Shown here in pieces: positions 1 through 6,114 of a stretch of 28,946 nt of DNA. Source of the stretch: a virus; the IMG/VR virus record IMGVR_UViG_3300045999_010956, positions 1 to 28,946 of that record. One strand, written 5' to 3'. Below the pieces are notes generated by a model that saw only the letters and a program-made list of their open reading frames with translations, did not search any database and had not been told where the DNA came from. How positions within the stretch are numbered: the stretch's first letter is position 1; the number at the start of each line of letters is the position of its first letter. Made by a program: the position numbers and the translations under genes.

Positions 1-51
1 TACTTCTTCATCTTTAAATGTTTTGTAGGTAATTTTCTCTTTTACTGCCAT
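1..51 (-). CDS. Partial CDS, N-terminal 17 codons of an unknown protein
   Basis: The minus strand reads from an ATG at 51 (MAVKEKITYKTFKDEEV) and runs off the left edge without a stop. It starts 5 nt after the stop of the upstream GMP reductase-like gene on the same strand, the tight spacing seen between co-transcribed genes here. Nothing about function can be said from 17 residues. Confidence 0.6.
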   Translation of the reverse strand, partial: MAVKEKITYKTFKDEEV

Positions 52-56
52 TATTG

Positions 57-1145
57 TTATTTATGAAATCTCCTGAATGAATTTTCTGTAATGAATATAA
101 AATTAGCTTTTTCTTTTAACTCTTCCAAATTTGCACAATTCAAATAACTCATTGTAGTTTTCAAATAGTCATTGAAATTTTCAACCCATCCATCAAAAGT
201 ATATTCAACTTTATTCCATTTGGCAATACCTTCAGATGTTTTGAGTTTATAACTACCCCAAACTTTTTGAATTTCTTTTGTGGACATACCAACATGTCTT
301 TTATATAAAGAAAATTTATTTCTATAAAGCCATTGAGCCAAATCCATATTGGTAATCTTAATTTTTTTCCAAAGATAAGGATGGGAATCGGAATCCAAAC
401 ATTTATTTAAAATTCCACCAAGCATTATATAATCTGCTCCAAGAGCAAGACCTTTGATGATGTCTGAAAAATTTTTAAATCCACCATCAGCAACAATTTT
501 AGATTCATGTCTATTTGCTTGTCTTATACTATTACATTCATAAATTAATGAAGCCATTGGGTAATGAACAGAAGCGTTAGCACTAGTTGTACACACACTA
601 CCTCCACCAATGCCAATACGACAATAATGGACACCGATTTTAGAAAATTCATCATATGTATATGGATTAGCAATGTTACCAATCATTAATTTTTTATTAG
701 GAAAGTTCTTAATAAACAATTTAGATAAATCAAGTAGTTTCCGCATATGTCCATTAGCAATATCAACTAATATACATTCATCTTGTAATATTAATCTTTC
801 AAATAATTTAAAGTTGATTTCAATCAATTTAAAGTCTTGCAATGATATTGATTTAAACATTGATTTGTTAAGACTGCTATGCTTAAAGAGTTCGATATAT
901 CTGTTGTACTCATAACCTCTTGGAATACAGACCATCATTTCTTTGAGTAAAGAATTTAAAAATTCTTCATTAAACCTGTCTTTTTTTCTAATTGAAATAA
1001 CAGAGTTCATTGGAGATGCAATTAAAGGAAAGAGTGAGGGTAAATTAATTTCACTTCTTGATTCTATTCTACTTAGAATAGATGGCACTAAAGAGATATC
1101 ATTAAAGTCAAACTTTGGTGACTCTAAATTATTAATAAATGTCAT
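57..1145 (-). CDS. GMP reductase / IMP dehydrogenase-family enzyme
   Basis: 362 residues, close to the usual ~345 of GMP reductase (GMP + NADPH to IMP + ammonia), with no CBS pair as found in most IMP dehydrogenases. Seen: N-terminal DFNDISLVPS and SRSE block (residues 13-33), ILVDIANGH (125-133), the nucleotide loop GIGGGSVCTTS (178-188) with catalytic Cys185 and Thr187, ADGG (219-222), GADYIMLGG (236-244), GMS (286-288) and SEG (304-306), whose Glu305 matches the catalytic Glu of GMP reductase. Oddities: family GPGS is GGGS, the Arg after CTT is Ser, and there is an insertion of roughly 15-20 residues between MLGG and GMS. A cytosolic purine-nucleotide enzyme is inferred; GMP reductase is favoured over IMP dehydrogenase, but the direction cannot be settled by eye. 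It overlaps the upstream 53-residue gene by 1 nt (TAATG). Confidence 0.85.
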   Translation of the reverse strand: MTFINNLESPKFDFNDISLVPSILSRIESRSEINLPSLFPLIASPMNSVISIRKKDRFNEEFLNSLLKEMMVCIPRGYEYNRYIELFKHSSLNKSMFKSISLQDFKLIEINFKLFERLILQDECILVDIANGHMRKLLDLSKLFIKNFPNKKLMIGNIANPYTYDEFSKIGVHYCRIGIGGGSVCTTSANASVHYPMASLIYECNSIRQANRHESKIVADGGFKNFSDIIKGLALGADYIMLGGILNKCLDSDSHPYLWKKIKITNMDLAQWLYRNKFSLYKRHVGMSTKEIQKVWGSYKLKTSEGIAKWNKVEYTFDGWVENFNDYLKTTMSYLNCANLEELKEKANFIFITENSFRRFHK

Positions 1146-1306
1146 TAATCTTCGTTTTTAGATTCAACAGATTGATTTTTAGCTTCCATAATTTTACGGT
1201 AATTATCTAAAAACTTTTTAGTCATTCTTTTAGAATCATCTAACATTTTGTTAGTTCTTGATTTACTTTTTTGTTTTTGATTTTTTCTTTGTTTTGAAAC
1301 TGGCAT
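1145..1306 (-). CDS. Small basic hypothetical protein (53 aa)
   Basis: ATG at 1306, TAA at 1145-1147, encoding 53 residues beginning MPVSKQRKNQKQKSKSR. The first 20 residues are strongly Lys/Arg/Gln-rich and the remainder is helical and charged (KRMTKKFLDNYRKIMEAKN). The stop overlaps the start of the GMP reductase-like gene as TAATG, which suggests translational coupling. The start codon lies inside a perfect 8-bp hairpin (1302-1324). The basic N-terminus could contact nucleic acid, but no family is recognised. Confidence 0.7.
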   Translation of the reverse strand: MPVSKQRKNQKQKSKSRTNKMLDDSKRMTKKFLDNYRKIMEAKNQSVESKNED

Positions 1307-1324
1307 AAAATTAAAATTTATGCC
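1302..1324 (-). promoter_or_regulatory. Hairpin occluding a start codon
   Basis: GGCATAAA (1302-1309) and TTTATGCC (1317-1324) are perfect inverted repeats of 8 bp around a 7-nt loop. In the minus-strand transcript the ATG of the 53-residue gene (1304-1306) is in the 3' arm. T4 is known to hide some start sites in such stems to restrict translation to one class of transcript. That role here is inferred. Confidence 0.45.
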
Positions 1325-1335
1325 TTAAATATAAG

Positions 1336-1536
1336 TTAAAAACCTAATATTTTCATAATTTTTTTAAAAATATTATTTTTCTCCTTGATTTTTAACTGAT
1401 TAAAATTTTTAACTTCTTCAAAGATATCTTCAGAACGGACTTGTTCTTTTAATTTATTTGAATAACCTTTCCAAAAATGCTCTTCTTGTTGTTCTTCTTT
1501 TTTAAGAGCATTGATTTCTTCTTCTTCTTTAGTCAT
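1336..1536 (-). CDS. Small charged hypothetical protein (66 aa)
   Basis: 66 residues, MTKEEEEINALKKEEQQEEH at the N-terminus and a basic-hydrophobic C-terminus (KEKNNIFKKIMKILGF) that could form an amphipathic helix. The first half is very Glu-rich and likely coiled coil or disordered. It overlaps the upstream 89-residue gene by 8 nt, so the pair is probably translated from one message. No family recognised. Confidence rests on packing and strand, not on homology. Confidence 0.6.
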   Translation of the reverse strand: MTKEEEEINALKKEEQQEEHFWKGYSNKLKEQVRSEDIFEEVKNFNQLKIKEKNNIFKKIMKILGF

Positions 1537-1798
1537 CTGACAAATCCAATTCTTTTTTAAGTTCTTCTAATTTATTTAAATATTTTTCAATATTAAACAT
1601 TTCAATTTCGCTACCTAAATATGAATTGTCTCTATCGTCAACAATAATAATATCAGGTTTATTCATCCATTTACTTTCAATTTCTTTAAAGAAATCTTCA
1701 GCATTATGATTAGGATATAAATCAGCTTTAATATCGGTTAGATAATAAATTGCTTTTGGTCTTTGTTCGTAAGTAAAGTATCTTGCTTTCATGTTCAT
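1529..1798 (-). CDS. Small hypothetical protein (89 aa)
   Basis: 89 residues. The centre reads as a small alpha/beta fold: strands ARYFTYEQ, AIYYLTDIKA and PDIIIVDDRDNS, with a Glu/Lys-rich helix at the C-terminus (IEKYLNKLEELKKELD). The IIIVDDRDN segment is an exposed acidic strand end of the sort that binds metal or nucleotides in many folds, but no complete motif is present. It starts in an ATGA overlap with the stop of the upstream 143-residue gene and overlaps the next gene by 8 nt. An in-frame second Met at codon 3 is an alternative start. No function assigned. Confidence 0.65.
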   Translation of the reverse strand: MNMKARYFTYEQRPKAIYYLTDIKADLYPNHNAEDFFKEIESKWMNKPDIIIVDDRDNSYLGSEIEMFNIEKYLNKLEELKKELDLSDD

Positions 1799-2226
1799 TT
1801 AAAAAATAAAAAATATAAATTTAAAAATTCTTTTAGTTCTGTTGTGTTTTTTTCTTTATAAATAAAGAATTTTTCTTTTATAATACGCAATAAATTTACA
1901 AGTAATGTATTTAAATCAACATCTTTTGTAATTATTTCATTAGAATACGTTGTAAAATATGATAATAATTTTTCTTGATTTGAAAAGTCAAAATTATATA
2001 TTTCATTATATTCTTTACAGTTTTTATTGAAACACCATTTAATATAATCATTAATCTGTTCTTGATTATCAAAAGCATCTAAACCTAAAAAAGAGTTTAT
2101 GAATAACTTAGTATAGTCACTCATAAACTCTTTACATATTTCTACTTTTTGGTAGTTTACATTTTCAGTAAATAAAAGATAGTAGCTATCTTTTGATATT
2201 TTATTTTTGTCTTTTAAATCCATCAT
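1795..2226 (-). CDS. Hypothetical protein (143 aa)
   Basis: 143 residues, predicted mostly helical, rich in Lys, Asn, Phe and Tyr. No signal peptide or clear membrane segment, although the C-terminus is hydrophobic (FLNLYFLFFK). It begins 1 nt after the stop of the 816-residue gene and ends in an ATGA overlap with the 89-residue gene. The whole 4678-to-57 stretch therefore looks like one transcription unit led by the large protein. A MetMet start (2226 or 2223) leaves the exact first residue open. I do not recognise the family. Confidence 0.65.
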   Translation of the reverse strand: MMDLKDKNKISKDSYYLLFTENVNYQKVEICKEFMSDYTKLFINSFLGLDAFDNQEQINDYIKWCFNKNCKEYNEIYNFDFSNQEKLLSYFTTYSNEIITKDVDLNTLLVNLLRIIKEKFFIYKEKNTTELKEFLNLYFLFFK

Positions 2227-2227
2227 A

Positions 2228-4678
2228 CTAAACTAAGTAAACTTTCTTACTATCGGTTGAGTAAAGAAGTTTCTTGTTTAATACTTTTGCATTAAAGTTT
2301 TCAGATAAAGTTTGACCTAAACCCTTGTAAGTTAATTCTTTACAGCCGACTAATTTATTTTCATTGACCATTTCAATGACATCGTTTGCATCAAATATAA
2401 CAGGTTTTTTTCTATTATCCTCATCAACGTAAAAAGATTGGATTTGGTCTAAAATATTATTTTCTTTTACGAGATTAAAATTTGAATTTTCTTTTAAAAC
2501 TTTATCTGATTGTTTAACTTTAGGAAGGTCTCTTTGTAAAAGTGCTGCTTTATTTGTACCAAGTTTATTTTTATTTTTAAATTCAATTCTTTTTTGTGAA
2601 TCTTTAAATGCTTTAGAACCAACTTCTTGTGTACTCATTAATGCTTCTTTTCTTGCTAACCATTGTGCATCAACTTCACCATTAGGACCATTTTCAGGTT
2701 GAACATCTTCTAATCCTCTGTGAATTTTTTCAAGATATTCTCTTTGTGCTTCAGATTGGTAATCATATTTTGGAATATCTTTTCTTTGTCTAGAATCTTT
2801 ATCATATGTTAAACCATCACCTACACCTTTTTGAACAAGCATTGTTGTAGTTTTATTACTAGCATCTTTCTTGTAGTAATTGTTAGAATCTTTTTGGGTT
2901 TGATTCTTTAATCTTTCAATATCAAGCAATGCTTTTGGTTTAGCTTCTTCATTTACTAAATCAAGTCTTTGAACTAATCTATTATAATATTCATTTAAAG
3001 TTTTTAATGATAAAGTATTAAATTGTCTTTTATTATAGAACTCAGGCAATTCATTACCTTGATTTTTCAATAAAAATTCAATAATAGACTCTCTATTGTT
3101 TTCTCTAATTAATTCAACTTTTGGACTCTTAAAATTATTTTTATTAGTTTCTAATTTAATATATTGAATATCATCATTCATTAAAGCATCTAAATCAACA
3201 AGACTTTCAGTTGCTTCATTTATTCTTTTTGGTTTTTTAAGGTATTTAACATTTTCACCACCACCAAAATTATGTGATTTAGTATTAGGATGTACAATAC
3301 CTGTTGAATAATCAACTTCCATACCTTTTACTTTTTTCTTACCCTTTTTGAAAACAGGATGAGAAAAATCTTGAAAATCTTGAATACTTCTTTTTACACT
3401 AGGAAGCATATTTTCAGCATCCCACATATTTTGATTTTTCTTCGGACTAAATCCTCTCCTTTGACCATCACCATAAACTTTATAATGAGGATTTGCTACA
3501 GGAATACCACCATTAGGAAATGCACTTCCAACATCACCACCAAAATCTTCATCAATAGTATCTTTTCTAACATATACTTTGTAGACTTCAGAACCTAGAT
3601 TATCAATATCATTACTTCTTCTAAAACCTAAACCATCTTCTTCGCTACCACCATAAAAATTAGCATTACCAACTTCAGATACAACTTCTTCAATAAATTT
3701 GTCTAATTTTTGTTCATCTTCATCACTTAATCCACTAACATCGCCATTAATCAATGCACTCAATGCCCAATCTGGTACTTCATATTCATAAATGTTATCA
3801 TCCATTTCTTCATCAATCATTTCATCCATTTTGCTTCCGTAATATGCTTCATTGATTAACCCAACCCAATTAGATTCATTTAATGAATCATTAATACCTA
3901 GATTATTAAGTTTTTCAACTTTAACAATTTTAATATCTTTAGGTTCAATTTCAGAACCATAAACTCTTGAGATTTCTTCTAAGAAAAATTCTTTTTTATT
4001 ATTATTTAATTCTTCTTGACTTATATCTGAATAATTAAAACCATGTAGGATATGATTTGTTTCTTTTAGTAAAGCGACATGGGTAAAGTTATATTTTTCC
4101 CAATTCTTTTTTAATGATTCATTTAAATTTCTTTTATAAAGATTTTCTTTTGTTACAACAGTAACATCATTTTCATTTAAGAATGGATATTTTGTTATTA
4201 TATCTTTAGTAAAATACTCATCCTTATATGTTTTCAATTCATCATGGTCATAACCTTCATAATTCCAAGATTCTAGAATTTTGTTAGTATTTTTGTTAAT
4301 TGCAAAATGTGTATTTTTGCTTTCTTTAATTATTTTTCCCATTGTATTTTCTTGTACTTTTTTCTTTTTATCAAATTCATATCCTTTATTTACAGCATCT
4401 TTAATCTTTTTATACATATCAAATAATTTCTTATTTGGTTTTACATATTTATGAAATAATAAGATGTTCAAGATTTCATTATAATGATACCCTAGTTTTT
4501 CTTGAGCATTAACCGCTAATGTATCATATTTGGTTTTTAAAAATGAAACTCTGTCAACCAATTCTTCCATTGATTTCAAAGAAAATGTTTTGCGGTTTTT
4601 AAATTCACGCTTTTTTTTCTTAGCAACTGTATTAACTCTGGTGTCAATAGGTTGAGGTTGTAATTGTTGTTTTTCCAT
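2228..4678 (-). CDS. 816-aa multidomain protein with duplicated domain, probably virion/prohead-associated
   Basis: Residues 1-110 are basic and helical. Residues 121-190 and 197-267 are two copies of one domain (THFAINKNTNKIL / THVALLKETNHIL, then NYxxxxxxEL, KxE(Y/F)F, DVTVV/DIKIV, and N(L/D)xL ends). Residues 297-370 resemble a small widespread phage/bacterial domain with (P)DWALxxLINGDxSGLxDE followed by a NDIDNLGSEVY segment. The rest (380-816) is polar and low-complexity, ending in KLLYSTDSKKVYLV. Sites fitting the T4 gp21 cleavage rule occur at domain borders: IKES 117-120, LNES 185-188, LNES 266-269, INEA 275-278, INEA 486-489. This suggests a processed head protein, by inference only. 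It heads the minus-strand unit behind a promoter-like motif (4687-4700) divergent from the 4729 gene. Confidence 0.75.
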   Translation of the reverse strand: MEKQQLQPQPIDTRVNTVAKKKKREFKNRKTFSLKSMEELVDRVSFLKTKYDTLAVNAQEKLGYHYNEILNILLFHKYVKPNKKLFDMYKKIKDAVNKGYEFDKKKKVQENTMGKIIKESKNTHFAINKNTNKILESWNYEGYDHDELKTYKDEYFTKDIITKYPFLNENDVTVVTKENLYKRNLNESLKKNWEKYNFTHVALLKETNHILHGFNYSDISQEELNNNKKEFFLEEISRVYGSEIEPKDIKIVKVEKLNNLGINDSLNESNWVGLINEAYYGSKMDEMIDEEMDDNIYEYEVPDWALSALINGDVSGLSDEDEQKLDKFIEEVVSEVGNANFYGGSEEDGLGFRRSNDIDNLGSEVYKVYVRKDTIDEDFGGDVGSAFPNGGIPVANPHYKVYGDGQRRGFSPKKNQNMWDAENMLPSVKRSIQDFQDFSHPVFKKGKKKVKGMEVDYSTGIVHPNTKSHNFGGGENVKYLKKPKRINEATESLVDLDALMNDDIQYIKLETNKNNFKSPKVELIRENNRESIIEFLLKNQGNELPEFYNKRQFNTLSLKTLNEYYNRLVQRLDLVNEEAKPKALLDIERLKNQTQKDSNNYYKKDASNKTTTMLVQKGVGDGLTYDKDSRQRKDIPKYDYQSEAQREYLEKIHRGLEDVQPENGPNGEVDAQWLARKEALMSTQEVGSKAFKDSQKRIEFKNKNKLGTNKAALLQRDLPKVKQSDKVLKENSNFNLVKENNILDQIQSFYVDEDNRKKPVIFDANDVIEMVNENKLVGCKELTYKGLGQTLSENFNAKVLNKKLLYSTDSKKVYLV
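3878..4318 (-). repeat. Tandem protein-domain duplication inside the 816-aa gene
   Basis: Copy A is encoded at 4109-4318 and copy B at 3878-4090. They align over ~68 residues with shared TH(F/V)A, K-TN-IL, (W/F)NY, EL, K-E(Y/F)F, a V-rich strand and an N-(D/E)SL end. DNA identity is low, so the duplication is old. A shorter, weaker match is present in the scaffold-like gene at 17014-17181. Confidence 0.65.
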
Positions 4679-4686
4679 TAAAGGTT

Positions 4687-4700
4687 TTTATTAAATAGTT
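4687..4700 (-). promoter_or_regulatory. Promoter-like motif before the 816-aa gene
   Basis: Read on the minus strand this is AACTATTTAATAAA, 8 nt before the ATG at 4678. It is the ACTAWTTAWAWTAAA motif with part of its centre deleted, back to back with the plus-strand copy at 4708-4722. Confidence 0.5.
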
Positions 4701-4707
4701 AAAAACA

Positions 4708-4722
4708 ACTAATTATATTAAA
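4708..4722 (+). promoter_or_regulatory. Promoter-like motif before the 63-aa gene
   Basis: ACTAATTATATTAAA, an exact match to the recurrent ACTAWTTAWAWTAAA motif, ends 6 nt before the ATG at 4729. Confidence 0.6.
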
Positions 4723-4728
4723 GTTTAA

Positions 4729-4920
4729 ATGACTAAAGACACAGAATCTTTAAAAAAAGAAATTATCAAAGAGTTAAAACCTTTTATTGAAAAGGAATTA
4801 AAAAAAGTGGTAAAAGATAAATTTACTGAAGAAGAAATAAAGAAAGTTACTGTTAAAACTTTAACTAATTTGTTCAGAGTTCTTTGGAATAGAAAAGGAA
4901 CTTGGAGTGATGCTGTTTAA
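4729..4920 (+). CDS. Small hypothetical protein (63 aa)
   Basis: 63 residues. The first 45 are alternating Lys/Glu helix (KKEIIKELKPFIEKELKK), and the C-terminus is a distinct TLTNLFRVLWNRKGTWSDAV stretch with two Trp that looks conserved rather than random. It is a single plus-strand gene between two minus-strand units, with its own promoter-like motif. Its stop overlaps the stop of the convergent 148-residue gene (TTAA at 4917-4920). Function unknown. Confidence 0.65.
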   Translation: MTKDTESLKKEIIKELKPFIEKELKKVVKDKFTEEEIKKVTVKTLTNLFRVLWNRKGTWSDAV

Positions 4921-5363
4921 AACAGCAATAAAAATAATGTAAGACATATAGTTGAACTTCCCAAAAAAGAGATTATAATATTCTTTTTATTAATTTTATC
5001 TTGCATTTTATTGATTGACTCTTCTTGTTTAATATTTAAATTAACACTTTTATCATATCTTTTACTACAAGTATCCAATAAAACACTTGTTGATTTATTA
5101 ATAATATTTAAATTATCTATAATAGAGTCTTGTGATACAATAATGGAATCTTTATAAAGATTCTTTTTTACAGAAATATCATATAATAATTTTGTTTCGT
5201 ATAGATATCTTGTTTGAAGAAAGTTAAAACCATAAATAACATTACCATCTACTTTTGTAAATGATACAGGTTTTAATGTGTTAGTATGGAGTTTCTGAGA
5301 GTAACCTATAAAGGGTACTATCATCAATATTGTCAATAATAGACTTAACTTTTTTCTCATCAT
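4917..5363 (-). CDS. Exported membrane-anchored protein, possible outer partner of a spanin-like pair
   Basis: 148 residues. MMRKKLSLLLTILMIVPFIGYSQ is a signal peptide with a probable cleavage after GYS, before QK, typical of Bacteroidota exported proteins. The middle is periplasmic and charged with coiled-coil character (residues 70-120), and the last ~20 residues (ISFLGSSTICLTLFLLLF) form a C-terminal membrane segment. Its start lies 83 nt inside the preceding 109-residue gene in another reading frame. This is the overlapping arrangement of phage Rz/Rz1 spanins, which join inner and outer membranes at lysis. Against a classic Rz1: there is no lipobox Cys after the signal, and there is a C-terminal anchor. 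A spanin-like role is therefore plausible but unproven. Confidence 0.6.
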   Translation of the reverse strand: MMRKKLSLLLTILMIVPFIGYSQKLHTNTLKPVSFTKVDGNVIYGFNFLQTRYLYETKLLYDISVKKNLYKDSIIVSQDSIIDNLNIINKSTSVLLDTCSKRYDKSVNLNIKQEESINKMQDKINKKNIIISFLGSSTICLTLFLLLF

Positions 5364-5610
5364 TTTCTAAATCTTTTAATTTTTGTTGGAATGTAATAAT
5401 TTTTACGTTTTGTTTATCAATTAAAATAAACATAGAATCATTTATTCTTTTTAAAGTTTGATATTTAAATTTAAAATCACTAGATTCTTTTTTAATTGTT
5501 TGTACTTCTTCAGTATATTTTTCTGTCTTATCATTTATAACATATAAAAAATAAGAAAGTATACTTGTAACAAGTAGTAAAAGAAAAATAATTCTAGTAT
5601 TTGGTGACAT
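5281..5610 (-). CDS. N-anchored coiled-coil membrane protein, candidate inner-membrane spanin (Rz-like)
   Basis: 109 residues. An N-terminal membrane segment (IIFLLLLVTSILSYFLYVI, about 7-25) is followed by a long charged coiled coil (26-95), the layout of i-spanins (Rz), type II inner-membrane proteins with a periplasmic helix. The last 83 nt overlap the signal-peptide gene downstream. It starts directly after the stop of the 148-residue acidic gene (TAAATG, no gap). No holin or endolysin is adjacent, so lysis function rests on architecture only. Confidence 0.55.
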   Translation of the reverse strand: MSPNTRIIFLLLLVTSILSYFLYVINDKTEKYTEEVQTIKKESSDFKFKYQTLKRINDSMFILIDKQNVKIITFQQKLKDLENDEKKVKSIIDNIDDSTLYRLLSETPY

Positions 5611-6057
5611 TTATTTTTCTTCTTTCTTCTTTTCGCTTTTCCAAGTAGGATAATATTCTTTAATTTTTTGTAATGTTGCAATAGCATCATCATCTAATTC
5701 AAGTTCATCACTAATTTTAACTGTTGGTTTTTCTTCTCCAACATCATATGTAAATTCTAACTTACCATCAAATTTTTCACCTTTAACTATTTCATCTGAC
5801 ATTTCGGTTACTTTTGAATCATTAGTTGCTTTTTCAAACTCGCTTTGTTCTGTAGTTTTTGCATTTTCTTCAGGTGTTGGATTTGATAATGCTTTATCTT
5901 CAGGTGCATCAACAGGCATGTTAAGAGTGGGGTCTTCAGCTTCCTTTAAATAAGAAACATTGCTTTGACCTGATTTTTTAATTCCTTTCATTATTGAAAG
6001 TAATTTTTTAACTTCACTAGATTCCCTATTTGCTGTTTTTTGATTAAATCTAAACAT
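5611..6057 (-). CDS. Acidic hypothetical protein (148 aa), possible prohead component
   Basis: 148 residues. The N-terminus is basic (MFRFNQKTANRESSEVKKLL), then comes a Pro/Glu/Asp-rich disordered stretch (40-85) and a compact acidic segment (GKLEFTYDVGEEKPTVKISD, ending in a helix). LKEA at 37-40 fits the T4 gp21 cleavage rule at the border between the basic and acidic parts, as in prohead core proteins whose N-terminal piece is removed. It has its own promoter-like motif on the minus strand (6063-6077). Function is not recognised; the head role is inferred from the site and composition. Confidence 0.65.
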   Translation of the reverse strand: MFRFNQKTANRESSEVKKLLSIMKGIKKSGQSNVSYLKEAEDPTLNMPVDAPEDKALSNPTPEENAKTTEQSEFEKATNDSKVTEMSDEIVKGEKFDGKLEFTYDVGEEKPTVKISDELELDDDAIATLQKIKEYYPTWKSEKKKEEK

Positions 6058-6062
6058 AAAAT

Positions 6063-6077
6063 TTTATTATAAATAGT
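6063..6077 (-). promoter_or_regulatory. Promoter-like motif before the 148-aa acidic gene
   Basis: Minus strand ACTATTTATAATAAA, an exact match to ACTAWTTAWAWTAAA, 5 nt before the ATG at 6057. A weaker copy (TCTAATTATATGTATAAA, 6083-6100) faces the plus-strand gene at 6115. Confidence 0.6.
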
Positions 6078-6114
6078 TTTTTTCTAATTATATGTATAAA
6101 ATACGATATTTCAA

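Noticed and set aside
4912-4926. Palindrome considered as an intrinsic terminator.
   Set aside because: No T-run follows on either strand, the loop would be too short and the stem is weak.
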